A DNA stretch of 64,000 bases, taken from Desulfomonilaceae bacterium. Lineage in GTDB: Bacteria > Desulfobacterota > Desulfomonilia > Desulfomonilales > Desulfomonilaceae. Made by a program: the position numbers and the translations under genes. Of the stretch, positions 1-8,348 are shown piece by piece (the first letter of the stretch is position 1; the number at the start of each line of letters is the position of its first letter). The stretch lies in contig JBAZSD010000017.1 of the NCBI GenBank assembly GCA_041662605.1, positions 1 to 64,000 of the forward strand, given 5' to 3'. Under the pieces are notes generated by a model. It was not told the origin of the DNA. It searched no databases and saw nothing but the letters and a program-made list of their open reading frames with translations.

Positions 1-761
1 TCATCAATGTGATTGAAAAGGTTTACACCGCCACGGATTCTCGAGGAGTTTTTGTGCTTGATCGTGGAGGAGACCGGGATGCGCTTTACAGACATCTACT
101 CAAAAAAGAGACCCCTTTTCGTTTCATTATACGCCAGAGAGGAGACCGTCATATTTTAGCTGGTTCTAAACGACAGACGCTAGAATTGGCTCAGACGCTC
201 AAGACTCCTTACCAAGAGACGGTGATAAGAAATAAAGACGGTAAAGAGAAGGTATACATAATCCACTTTGGGTTTCGCAGTGTGCGCTTACCAGACTATC
301 CCGACAAGCCATTGTGGTTGGTAGTGGCGAAAGGATTTGGAGATAAGCCCTTGATGCTTCTGACCACTGAACCGATGAGGCGTAACCGGGCAGTGATATG
401 GAGGGTTGTGCAGGCCTATTTGACGCGGTGGCGTGTCGAGGAAACGATCCGTTTCATTAAACAGAGTTACAGACTGGAAGATATCAGGGTGTTGACGTAT
501 CAACGAATCAAAAATATGGCCGCATTGGTATTGGCGGTATGTTTCTTCGCTGCGGTTCATCTTGGTCGCAAACCTAAACTGGAGATCCTGGCTCTTCATG
601 CGATAAACGCCGCCCAACGCATTTTTGGAATCCCTGATTTTCATTACTATGCAATTGCTGATGGCATTAAAGAGATCCTTAGCAAGGCTGGTCAAGGCGC
701 AATTTTTCATGAAAAGAAGAAGGGAACGCCTAATCCTCAACTCTCACTCGGGCTAACCTAA
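1..761 (+). CDS. IS4-type DDE transposase, 5' end outside the window
   Basis: C-terminal ~250 residues of a cut-and-paste transposase. The frame is open to the left edge, so the GTG at position 9 is not the true start. The stretch VLDRGGDRD near the start fits the second catalytic Asp region of IS4-family enzymes. A YREK signature is clear around residues 138-152 (YLTRW, VEE, then IKQ), which supplies the catalytic Glu. After it come a hydrophobic stretch and a basic C-terminus. No terminal inverted repeat could be fixed because the left end is missing; the A/T-rich sequence just after the stop may hold the right end. The first catalytic Asp cannot be seen, so activity is unknown. Family assignment rests on the YREK motif only. 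Confidence 0.8.
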   Translation, partial: INVIEKVYTATDSRGVFVLDRGGDRDALYRHLLKKETPFRFIIRQRGDRHILAGSKRQTLELAQTLKTPYQETVIRNKDGKEKVYIIHFGFRSVRLPDYPDKPLWLVVAKGFGDKPLMLLTTEPMRRNRAVIWRVVQAYLTRWRVEETIRFIKQSYRLEDIRVLTYQRIKNMAALVLAVCFFAAVHLGRKPKLEILALHAINAAQRIFGIPDFHYYAIADGIKEILSKAGQGAIFHEKKKGTPNPQLSLGLT

Positions 762-822
762 ATTTTTTGGGGAAAGTCCTGGACCGTTTTATGGTCTTCA
801 AGCGGCTCCTTTTGCCGATTTT

Positions 823-1434
823 TTAAGGGATCTCCGCTTTTTCTTGTAGAGTTGCTTCCGCAATAGCCAAATCTTTATTGGCCTCATTCATGAAACCGAG
901 CTGTACCCTAAGTTTGGCCCTTTCACGATAATAATCAGAGTTCTGGGGGTCAAGTTTTATCGCAGCGCTAAGATGGAGGAGAGCTTCTTCGAAATCTCCA
1001 TGCTTTCCAAATTGTATGGCCTTTTGGATATGAAGGGGAGCGTTTTTGGGATCAGTGTCATAAACATATGGTGTTTCATGCGAAAAACGGCTTTCAATAT
1101 GAGCCGAAGCCGCTGTTACAGCAAAATAAATCAAGTCGGCAGTCTGAATACCTTTGATAATGATAGCAGAGGACTTGGTTTCCACGAATCTTCTATACTC
1201 GGATTTTTCTTGGCCCCAGAACAGAGTATATTTCGACGCTCCAGGGACCGGTGGCCAGGAAACCATCAAACCCTGATCCACCGGTTCAAAACTTAATTCA
1301 TTAGGTGGGTTAGGTGGGATTGTGCAGACTGACTCGCCGGGTTGATCGGCGCACGAAACGATTCCAAACAAGGTGGCTAGAAGAAACAAAGCGTAAAAGA
1401 GTGAATTATGGTTACGAGCGGAAAACAAGTTCAA
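823..1434 (-). CDS. putative lipoprotein with FN3-like and TPR segments
   Basis: 203 residues from a TTG start whose TTGA overlaps the TGA stop of the upstream TetR-like frame. The N-terminus is a lipoprotein signal: a hydrophobic run ending in a lipobox (GIVSC), so the mature protein would begin at Cys28 and sit in the outer membrane or periplasm. Residues ~40-115 look like a fibronectin type III fold (PPNPPNEL, then MVSWPPVPGASKYTLFW). Residues ~135-195 carry a TPR-like pair (FEEALLHLSAAIKLDPQNSDYYRERAKLR). Such proteins are usually scaffolds for protein-protein contacts. No specific function is recognised. The unusual start and the coupling to a shortened regulator leave the exact N-terminus uncertain. 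Confidence 0.7.
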   Translation of the reverse strand: MNLFSARNHNSLFYALFLLATLFGIVSCADQPGESVCTIPPNPPNELSFEPVDQGLMVSWPPVPGASKYTLFWGQEKSEYRRFVETKSSAIIIKGIQTADLIYFAVTAASAHIESRFSHETPYVYDTDPKNAPLHIQKAIQFGKHGDFEEALLHLSAAIKLDPQNSDYYRERAKLRVQLGFMNEANKDLAIAEATLQEKAEIP

Positions 1435-1790
1435 AAAACCCTATGAGGGGAAAACAGTTCCCTACGGACGGCAATGTGTCTTTTAAGGGCTAAAAGAGGG
1501 TTCCTTTCCTCTTCGAGGGCCAGTAGAACCGCATGGCGCCACTTTTTCGCCACTCCATTAATGAGAGTTTTGTACAACTCTTCCTTATTATTAAAATATT
1601 TATACAATGTCCCCATCCCGAACTCCGCCTCTTTTGCGATGTCATGCATGGAGACATCGTGATACCCCTTTTCTGAAAACAGTCTTAGCGCTGTTTGGAG
1701 GATCTCGGCACGTTGTTGCAAATTTTTTCGTTCCCGGCGGGGGAGGTTTTCCGGCTGTCCATCGAGTTGATCAAGTAGGGAAAAGGCCAT
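1431..1790 (-). CDS. TetR-family DNA-binding domain, C-terminally short
   Basis: 119 residues. Residues ~28-75 form a typical TetR helix-turn-helix (ILQTALRLFSEKGYHDVSM, then GMGTLYKYFNNKEEL). Family members are normally about 190-210 residues with an all-helical ligand-binding half; here the frame stops after ~45 residues of that half (ending FSPHRVF). The ATG is preceded by GGAG at good spacing. The upstream region holds two palindromes, reported separately, that could be its operator. The protein is either a truncated remnant or a minimal DNA binder without a normal ligand pocket. It overlaps the next gene by 4 bp, which suggests one transcript. It is confidently TetR-like, but functionally doubtful. 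Confidence 0.75.
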   Translation of the reverse strand: MAFSLLDQLDGQPENLPRRERKNLQQRAEILQTALRLFSEKGYHDVSMHDIAKEAEFGMGTLYKYFNNKEELYKTLINGVAKKWRHAVLLALEEERNPLLALKRHIAVRRELFSPHRVF

Positions 1791-1804
1791 AGTTTTCTCC
1801 TTCG

Positions 1805-1835
1805 GAACGCACGTTCTGAATGTGACGTCAGATTC
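1805..1835. promoter_or_regulatory. two adjacent palindromes, candidate TetR operator
   Basis: Immediately upstream of the TetR-like gene (start at 1790 on the minus strand) lie GAACG-CA-CGTTC at 1805-1816 and the imperfect palindrome GAATGTGACGTCAGATTC at 1818-1835, built around TGACGTCA. TetR regulators commonly bind palindromes of this size in their own promoter. The binding partner is inferred from position only. Confidence 0.4.
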
Positions 1836-2019
1836 TAACGTTACCGCTGGCGGTTGTCAAGACGAAACCCACTGTTTACATGAAAACAACCGTTATTGTC
1901 GGGTCTATGGCAAAAATGAATAAACCAATTTTCAGAAGAAGCTTGCTGAAAGTAGGCTTCTTTACGACATTGTTGAACGGAACTGGTACCCTCCACCCCG
2001 TTCGAGAGCGGCGGCCCCC

Positions 2020-2262
2020 TTAGCGCAGCTTCACGTTACCGCCGTAGCCCTGCTTCTGGATTTCGACGACCTTGTTGTGGTCGTCCACGAACACGGTTCG
2101 CATCCAGTGGTCCTTCAGCTTGGATGGTTCCACCAAAGCATGTGAGACAATGAAGACCTTGTCGCCAGGCCGGAAATGCCGGGCCGGCGCGCCATTTAAG
2201 CTTATGACGCCGCATGAGCCATAGGAGCCGTAAAGCCGATAGTTAAGGGAGCTATTATCAGG
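2020..2262 (-). pseudogene. panD: aspartate 1-decarboxylase remnant (C-terminal part)
   Basis: Translating the minus strand down to the TAA at 2020-2022 gives a stretch with the conserved C-terminal half of PanD: GSCGVISLNGAPARHF, then PGDKVFIVSHALVEP. The ISLNGAAAR and PGDKVIIIS blocks are characteristic of the family. The N-terminal half with the pyruvoyl-forming Gly-Ser cleavage site is absent, since the frame upstream of about 2235 loses similarity. About 70 of ~126 residues remain, so no active enzyme can be made. An ATG with a good AAGGAG site lies at 2291 but in another frame. The fragment is visibly GC-richer than its surroundings. Confidence 0.75.
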
Positions 2263-3258
2263 TGAAGGCGTTTAAGCCATGAGCTTCGCATTTTGTGTCT
2301 CCTTTTTGTTTATCGAGTTTGTCGGGTGTGGGAATCCAGTGATTTCACTCAGGTCGTATATTCCTGTGACGCCAAGATGGGAATAGGTTTCCACGGTTCC
2401 ACATTTAACCTTGAAGCCCGTTATATGGCCGCAATCTATGTCGACCCCTCTCGGGGTATGAGACGAATAACAATGTTCTCGCCCTCCAGATCGGTTCACT
2501 TTCGACCGCCAGCATTTTGCCTTTGTATCCTTTTGTGCGTTGAAGATAATCTCGAAACCGCCCATGACATCCTCAGATCGGGATTGGGTACTAAAATCGC
2601 ACCACAAACGAACACAATTGACCTACAATAAGACGCCAGATCAATGTATAACCCCTTGATAAAACACACATCAGGAATTTAGTGGTCCGATTGTCGGGTA
2701 CATTTACTCGCCTCACTTCTGTTATAAATGCTTTGTAACTCACAGAAGGTTTCTTGTCGATACGTAACTAACCAATTAACTTAGGTTTTTATGACGATTG
2801 TTCTGTTTAGTCCAGTTGGCACGAAATATGAATTACGTTCGGCCTGGGTAAAACTATTCCTAATTTCCCTAATCTGAAACGTTTTTGAGTTCGCTGGATC
2901 ATGCTTGGTAACTGTGGCCATATTTTTGGAATTACCGTCCCTAGCCAATTTTTGACAGAACTACTTGGTATTGAAGAAAAAGTAACGTTTTTATCCGTAG
3001 CGAACTAAATAACAGCGCAAAGGAAAAAGTTATGAACATTTCGCAAAAAAAGCCGTCGCCGGAGTGTACAACACCTAGTCTGAACGTACGAAAAGAACTG
3101 AAACCGGACGAGTAGGGCACGTCAGACGGGAAGATATGCAAATTGCCTCCAGTAGCAGCGCTTTTTTCGCTGTTTAGAGGAAAAGCTGCTCAGTGTTTGT
3201 TGTTCCTGCCCAACAGGCTGCAGGCAAAAACCAACCTCATTTCCAGGGAGACATTACC
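2263..3258. other. intergenic stretch without a convincing gene
   Basis: About 1 kb, AT-rich to the right. Open frames of 66-112 codons exist on both strands at 2272-2631 and 2941-3141, but they overlap in opposite directions, show no recognisable domains and lack good ribosome sites. No tRNA, riboswitch core or strong terminator was recognised. It probably holds decayed accessory DNA plus the promoter of the FecR-domain gene. Confidence 0.5.
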
Positions 3259-4983
3259 GTGACCATGAAAAAAGGACTAGTCGGCCGTACATTGGGAGCC
3301 TTGCTCGCGCTTGCTCTCGGGAGCTGTTTCAACTATTCGTACACATGGGCTCGCGATTCGGACCCCACGCCCGTATCTCAACAGGAACAGATCGGAGCAA
3401 TCAAACGGATACTGGGGAGCGTATCCATCAGGAGAGTGGGCGAGAGCCGCCCTCAACCTGTCAAGGAAAACGACCCTGTATTTCTTCAAGACATTTTGCG
3501 CACGGATCGCGCCGGCAAAGCCTGGTGGCGATCGGGTCGTAAGGGGTCGCCCCAACAAGGCGACGCATCACTCGGTAATAGTTCATCGCTTGAGTTCGTC
3601 AGATTTGACCAGGAGGGATCGTCGTCTGACTTTTCCGGGGAAGTCGCCCAGGGAATGGTCCGATTCATAAGAGACCTGCCGAAATCGACGCCGCGGTCTC
3701 ACTTTATTATCTCCACTCCTACGGCTATCATTGAAGTCTTGTCCACCGATCGACCGGCGGATTTTGTCGTGGAAGTAAGTAATGACCAGAAGCTTACTAC
3801 AGTGTACGGAATCTGGGGGGCGGTCAAGGTCAGACAGCTATTCGCGGAATACGTTCAAGAGCGCATTGTGCGGTCGTGTCAGAGAGTCGATGTGGAGGAG
3901 GACAAGGAACCTCAGCCAGTGATTAGCGTTTCTCCGGAAACCTTAACTGAACTGATCCGAAAAACCACTATACCCAAGACCTTGCCGGAAGAGGTTCCTT
4001 CGTGTCGAGATTCGACTGTGGTTGAACCACCGGTGATTGACGAAGAACCGCCTTATGTCTTTGGACCACCGGTGATTGACGAAGAACCCCCTGATGACGT
4101 GCGATGTCCATGCCCTCCCGGCCAGGAGCTGGTCGGAGGCGCCTGCGAAGGGTGCCCACGGTGGAAAAAATACAGTCGTAGAACCTGCAGTTGTGTTTCC
4201 CGATGCAGGCACGACAAGCAGTGCCGCCGGTGCGAAACATGCCGGAATGGTTATTGTGAGCCAATCCACAAGAAATGCCCTCCCGGCCAGAAGTGGGACA
4301 GGAAGACCTGCGCTTGCGTGGGAGAATGTCGTCCTATTCACTGCCAAGAAGGCTTCTGGTTTAACCCGCAGACCTGTCGCTGTGAACGGAAGCAGCCCTG
4401 CGACAAGAAATGTCCTCCTGGTCAGACGTTGGACGAGAAGACCTGCACTTGCGTGGGATGTCGTCCTATAGACTGTCAAGAAGGTTTCTGGTTTAATCCG
4501 AAGACCTGCCGCTGTGAACGGAAGCAGCCCTGCGACAAGAAATGTCCTCCTGGTCAGACGTTGGACGAGAAGACCTGTACTTGCGTGGGATGTCGTCCTA
4601 TAGACTGTCAAGAAGGCTTCTGGTTTAATCCGAAGACCTGCCGCTGTGAACGGAAACAACCTTGCGACAAGAAATGCCCTCCTGGTCAACACTTAGATGT
4701 TGCCGCCTGCAAGTGCGTAGGGGACACGACTGTTCCCACGAAAGGCTGTTCTTCCGACAGCGAATGCGGGCCGCGCTCAGTGTGTCGGCACGGCAAATGC
4801 GTACCGAAGGAAGGTCATGTGGACATACCCTCCAAGCCTGAACGTGAACGACCGGTGGAACGTGTACATCCATCCAGGCCCGAACGAGAACAACCAGTAG
4901 AACGTTTCCACCCATCGAAGCCTGAACGAGAACAACCGGCGGAACGCGTGCAGCCGTACCAGAGGAAGGACCAAAGACAGTGA
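3259..4983 (+). CDS. secreted FecR-domain protein with cysteine-rich tandem repeats
   Basis: About 574 residues. GTG at 3259 or ATG at 3265 are the likely starts, because GGGAG at 3246-3250 is well placed for the GTG and a signal peptide (MKKGLVGRT, then ALLALALG) begins at the ATG. Residues ~35-200 form a FecR-like domain (GAIKRILGSVSIRR, then FIISTPTAIIEV), a family thought to bind periplasmic or surface partners. Two PPVIDEEPP copies follow, then a Cys-rich zone of near-identical 44-residue modules starting KKCPPGQ. An EGF/dickkopf-like CSSDSECG block comes next, and the tail has three 14-residue PERE-PVER repeats. The many cysteines point to disulphide-stabilised extracytoplasmic protein. 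FecR domains are known in surface proteins; the role here is unknown. Confidence 0.75.
   Translation: MTMKKGLVGRTLGALLALALGSCFNYSYTWARDSDPTPVSQQEQIGAIKRILGSVSIRRVGESRPQPVKENDPVFLQDILRTDRAGKAWWRSGRKGSPQQGDASLGNSSSLEFVRFDQEGSSSDFSGEVAQGMVRFIRDLPKSTPRSHFIISTPTAIIEVLSTDRPADFVVEVSNDQKLTTVYGIWGAVKVRQLFAEYVQERIVRSCQRVDVEEDKEPQPVISVSPETLTELIRKTTIPKTLPEEVPSCRDSTVVEPPVIDEEPPYVFGPPVIDEEPPDDVRCPCPPGQELVGGACEGCPRWKKYSRRTCSCVSRCRHDKQCRRCETCRNGYCEPIHKKCPPGQKWDRKTCACVGECRPIHCQEGFWFNPQTCRCERKQPCDKKCPPGQTLDEKTCTCVGCRPIDCQEGFWFNPKTCRCERKQPCDKKCPPGQTLDEKTCTCVGCRPIDCQEGFWFNPKTCRCERKQPCDKKCPPGQHLDVAACKCVGDTTVPTKGCSSDSECGPRSVCRHGKCVPKEGHVDIPSKPERERPVERVHPSRPEREQPVERFHPSKPEREQPAERVQPYQRKDQRQ
4264..4722 (+). repeat. 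132-bp in-frame tandem repeats in the FecR-domain gene
   Basis: Copies start at 4399 and 4531 with exactly 132-bp spacing, followed by a partial copy at 4663 and preceded by a diverged ~135-bp copy from about 4264. Each unit encodes 44 residues with eight cysteines (CDKKCPPGQ, CTCVGC, QEGFWFNP, CRCERKQP). The two central units are almost identical at the DNA level, so they arose recently and could change in number. Confidence 0.85.
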
Positions 4984-5085
4984 CGAGCCACAAGAACGCG
5001 GAATTACCCGGACACCTCACTTAAGTCTGGACTGGACCATGTTCTTGACTGATTGTGGCAAGGCACGCGAGTCGTAGCCCCGCTC

Positions 5086-5119
5086 CCCGCAATGACACGT
5101 GAGGCAATGTCATTGCGGG
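5086..5119. repeat. REP-like palindrome
   Basis: CCCGCAATGACA at 5086-5097 and its exact reverse complement at 5108-5119 form a 12-bp stem with a 10-nt loop, downstream of the FecR-domain gene. Sequences with GTCATTGCGGG cores occur as dispersed palindromic repeats in many Desulfobacterota genomes (general knowledge). It could also act as a transcription end, although no T-run follows. Confidence 0.5.
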
Positions 5120-5363
5120 CCAAAATGAACAATCTCCTCTGTCGCTCAAATGCAGCGACTTTGTGCGTGGATCCCAAAGCACGTACGTGAACAAAAGTCC
5201 ACTTTGTACTCGTTCAGACATTTCCCTAGAAAAAAGTTGTTGATTACTATACAAGCAAAAAATTGACAGTTAGGTTGTCTTTACCAGATGGTTGACACCG
5301 AAAAATCTTACGCTCAAAATTCGGCCCATCACATGCCTAGCTTCCCCTCAGGAGAAGACTGCC

Positions 5364-6950
5364 GTGCAAGACCAAAACAAGACCACGCAACAGCTTATTG
5401 ATGAATTGGATAAGATGCGTCTGAGGGTAGCGGAATTAGAGACTGTTCAAAAGTCGCTGAATGAAAAGGGATCACGATATCGTCAGATAGTTGATAATAT
5501 AAGCGAAGCTGTTTTTGTAATTCAAGACGGTTGGATCAAGTTCGCGAATGATAAGACTTCAGAAATCACCGGATATTCGAGGGAAGACGCCTCATCCTTC
5601 GCCGCCATAACCACCTTTGTTCATCCGGATGATCGAGAAATGGTCGCTCAATATCATGCAAGTCGACTACGGGGGGCTGAAACCCACTACCGGTATGCTT
5701 TCAGAGTTGTCCGCAAAGATGGAAACGTACGGTGGACAGAGATGAATTCATCCTCAATAATTTGGAAGGGGAGACCGGCGTCACTCTGTCTCATGGCTGA
5801 CATCACCGAGCGCAAACAGGCGGAAGTCGAGACCTCGCGGTTAGCCTATATCGTCGAGTCCTCAGATGACGCCATCATTGGTAAAACCTTGAACGGCGAT
5901 ATCGTTAGCTGGAATAGAGGCGCAGAAAGGCTGTATGGCTACAAGGCAAACGAGGTTGTTGGACAACCCATTTCCATCTTGGTCCCGCCTGAACAATTCG
6001 ACGATCTTCCTAATATTCTGACAAGGATAAGGCGAGGAGAGGACGTCCGTCACTTTGAAACCAAGCGTCGAACGAAAGATGGCAGGATCGTAGAAGTGTC
6101 CTTATCCATCTCCGCAATCAAGGACACAGAGGGCTGCATTCTTGGCGCATGTTCCATTGCCCGCGACATTACCGAGGCCAAGCTATTGGAGGAGGAGCGG
6201 TTGGGTATGCAGCGCAAGCTTCTCCGCAGTGAGAGGCTCGAGAGTCTCCAGGTAATGGCCGGAGGTATCGCACATGTTTTCAACAACCAGTTAGCGGTGG
6301 TCCAGAGCAACCTCGAGTTGTGTCTTACAGATCAGACTCTCGATTCTGAGACCCGATACAGCATCAATATGGCTTTAAAATCGGCCAAACGATTGGCGGA
6401 ACTCACTCACCAGATACTGATCTACACGGGCAATGCCTTCAACGTCTATGTAGATGTGGACATAAACAAGTTGGTGAAGAGAAATGTCGCCCTTCTCAAA
6501 TTGCGCATGCCAAAAACTACGACACTCCATTTGAAAATCCATAAGAATCTTCCATTTATTCGCGGGGACGTGGATCAAATAGAGTTGGTAATCATGCATC
6601 TGGTCAACAACGCCTCCGAGGCTATTGGTGATACTGCGGGAGACGTGACAATCAGAACCGGTGTCATGGATTGCGATGAAGAGTATCTTAACGTTAGCCG
6701 AATTGAAGAGAAACCTGCGCCGGGTCGGTTCGTGTTTCTGGAAGTTACAGACACTGGCTCTGGGATGGATATCGAAACTCAACACAAGCTTTTTGATCCG
6801 TTCTTTACAACCAAGTTCGCTGGTCGAGGCCTTGGGATGGCCGCAGTGATCGGGATAGTAAAGGTTCATCATGGAGCTATAATGGTAGATAGCGAAGTTG
6901 GGAAGGGCGCTACAATACGTGTTTTGTTTTCAGCGGCGGTTTCAGCCTAG
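5364..6950 (+). CDS. PAS-PAS sensor histidine kinase with altered H-box
   Basis: 528 residues from the GTG at 5364, chosen because GGAG sits 9 nt upstream and because the paralogue at 21171 starts with the same CAAGACC codons. Order: a short coiled coil (IDELDKMRLRVAELE), PAS (~45-150, ending ITERKQAE), PAS (~155-270, ending RDITEAK), a HisKA-like helix pair, and an HATPase domain with N-box (NNASEAIGD), G1 (VTDTGSGMD) and G2 (GRGLGM). No membrane segment, so it is cytoplasmic. The phospho-acceptor motif reads GGIAHVFNN where the paralogue and family have GGIAHDFNN. The acidic residue next to the His, important for phosphotransfer chemistry, is Val (codon 6276-6278). There is no receiver domain, unlike the paralogue. 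Activity may be reduced. Confidence 0.85.
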   Translation: MQDQNKTTQQLIDELDKMRLRVAELETVQKSLNEKGSRYRQIVDNISEAVFVIQDGWIKFANDKTSEITGYSREDASSFAAITTFVHPDDREMVAQYHASRLRGAETHYRYAFRVVRKDGNVRWTEMNSSSIIWKGRPASLCLMADITERKQAEVETSRLAYIVESSDDAIIGKTLNGDIVSWNRGAERLYGYKANEVVGQPISILVPPEQFDDLPNILTRIRRGEDVRHFETKRRTKDGRIVEVSLSISAIKDTEGCILGACSIARDITEAKLLEEERLGMQRKLLRSERLESLQVMAGGIAHVFNNQLAVVQSNLELCLTDQTLDSETRYSINMALKSAKRLAELTHQILIYTGNAFNVYVDVDINKLVKRNVALLKLRMPKTTTLHLKIHKNLPFIRGDVDQIELVIMHLVNNASEAIGDTAGDVTIRTGVMDCDEEYLNVSRIEEKPAPGRFVFLEVTDTGSGMDIETQHKLFDPFFTTKFAGRGLGMAAVIGIVKVHHGAIMVDSEVGKGATIRVLFSAAVSA

Positions 6951-6971
6951 ATGTTATGAAGGCGCCGGATT

Positions 6972-7505
6972 TTATGACCCATGGGGGACCGTGCGGGTCG
7001 AATCACAAACTCGATCAACTCTAAGTAACACAACTCCATTAACTAATTCGGTTGATATAAGAAGGTGTATGTCCGCATTCTCCGCACCTGCCATTCGGTG
7101 AAGGCATGCCGGCACCTTCACATGAGTTATTCCAGTTTTGAATGTGTCCGTGACTGTTCTCCTGATGGCGCAGGCGCTGCAGTGAGCAGTCTTTCCGCAT
7201 CCTTCAGGCAGTCTGGCGTGTTCACACTCGAACACATCACCTCCCTTGTAGCCTTCTATGGCGGGCAATTCCTTTTGGAGCAATTCACGTGCCCGTCTGT
7301 TGGCGGTTTTAACATTTACATCCCCGTTAACCACCAGAATAGGATCTCCGAGACCATCAAGATATTCCTGCAAGGGCATGCCGAGCTGGGCGAAGAGATG
7401 AAACGCGCATTGCTCACAAATCCCGTGAGAAACATCATGTTGAGAATCAAAATTGGTTTCCACCACTCCGAGATCTTTACCACACCAAGCGCAGACTTTT
7501 TTCAT
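6972..7505 (-). CDS. Zn-ribbon / PAS-like cysteine-rich protein
   Basis: 177 residues, convergent with the kinase upstream. The N-terminus has a CAWC...CEQC pair (positions 5-8 and 30-33) that looks like a small zinc ribbon. Residues ~45-165 resemble a PAS-type sensor (GDPILVVNGDVNVKTANRRA) with a second cysteine set in the pattern FECEHARLPEGCGKTAHCSACAIR. The clustered Cys/His could hold a metal, haem or iron-sulphur centre. No output domain is present, so it may act as a partner protein for one of the neighbouring kinases. The ATG has only a weak ribosome site. I do not know a named family for it; sensory role is inferred. Confidence 0.6.
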   Translation of the reverse strand: MKKVCAWCGKDLGVVETNFDSQHDVSHGICEQCAFHLFAQLGMPLQEYLDGLGDPILVVNGDVNVKTANRRARELLQKELPAIEGYKGGDVFECEHARLPEGCGKTAHCSACAIRRTVTDTFKTGITHVKVPACLHRMAGAENADIHLLISTELVNGVVLLRVDRVCDSTRTVPHGS

Positions 7506-7802
7506 GCCAGACCTACAATCAAGGCGCCAGGATAATTATTAGTGAGTTGGTTGGATTGTGCCCATCAACCATGACGTTCTCTCTAATCTTCGCTGGAGTC
7601 TCCTGGGACAAAGCGTCTTTCAGTTAAAAATACTATATACCACGGGGCAACCTTTAGAACTCATTATCATACTATCCTGAAGCGGCAAAAAGTACTTTGG
7701 CAAACAGCTCCGGGAAATGATAACGTAATCATAGAAGATCTGGCAATGTTCAGATGTGAAGGCGATCTCTATTCCCCCCTCTTTTGAATAGGAGGTTCCG
7801 TA

Positions 7803-8330
7803 ATGTTTAAGGAAGAACGCGCCGAATATCAATTTCAATGGAAAGATCTCGGAAATATCGAAGAAGGTCGTCCGAACCTTGGTCCTTCCACTCTAGTGTC
7901 TGTTTACAGGTTGATGCAATATACTTTGAGGGATGTTCTGATTACCAGGTATGGAGTTGAGACCGCTAATGAACTTTTCGTGGAGGCCGGCAAACTTGCC
8001 GGCGCGGAGTTTTCCAAGAATATGCTCGATTTAAGCGTGGACTTTGAGGGGTTCGTGGCGCAACTTCAGGAGAGACTGAGAACGCTCAACATCGGTATCT
8101 TGCGAATTGAAAAAGCCGACATATCCAAAATGGATTTTGTGTTAACCGTCTCGGAGGATCTGGATTGTTCAGGTTTACCAATTGTGGGAGAGACTGTCTG
8201 TGATTACGATGAGGGATTCATTGCGGGAATCTTGACCGCTTACACCGGAAAGGATTTTGAAGTAAAAGAGATCGACTGTTGGGCTACCGGTGACAGAACC
8301 TGTAGGTTTACAGCAAGACTGAAGCAATAG
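7803..8330 (+). CDS. V4R-domain small-molecule sensor protein
   Basis: 175 residues with AGGAGG ahead of the ATG. Residues ~55-172 match the V4R (4-vinyl reductase) fold: a helical start (LGPSTLVSVYRLMQYTLRD), then the typical finish CDYDEGFIAGIL and CWATGDRTCRFTA with its conserved Cys pair. V4R domains bind small hydrophobic molecules or metals and often feed regulators. The gene ends 18 nt before a large hybrid kinase, so the two are almost surely co-transcribed and the V4R protein probably supplies the sensory input that the kinase lacks. Soluble; no signal peptide or membrane segment. Confidence 0.8.
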   Translation: MFKEERAEYQFQWKDLGNIEEGRPNLGPSTLVSVYRLMQYTLRDVLITRYGVETANELFVEAGKLAGAEFSKNMLDLSVDFEGFVAQLQERLRTLNIGILRIEKADISKMDFVLTVSEDLDCSGLPIVGETVCDYDEGFIAGILTAYTGKDFEVKEIDCWATGDRTCRFTARLKQ

Positions 8331-8348
8331 ACTTGTATAGAGGTACAG

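Noticed and set aside
2272..2631. Two ~110-codon frames on opposite strands
   Set aside because: They overlap each other, show no domain, and the right one lacks a ribosome site; only the panD text to their left is supported.
3030..3190. Possible riboswitch ahead of the FecR-domain gene
   Set aside because: The stretch has G/C-rich patches, but the conserved cores of the c-di-GMP and cobalamin classes could not be found.
3943..4692. 249-codon open frame antisense to the FecR-domain gene
   Set aside because: It mirrors the tandem repeats of the sense gene, has no ribosome site and no similarity; it is a by-product of the repeat composition.
4264..4722. CRISPR-like array
   Set aside because: The repeats are long, directly adjacent and in frame with coding sequence; there are no spacers and no cas genes in the window.
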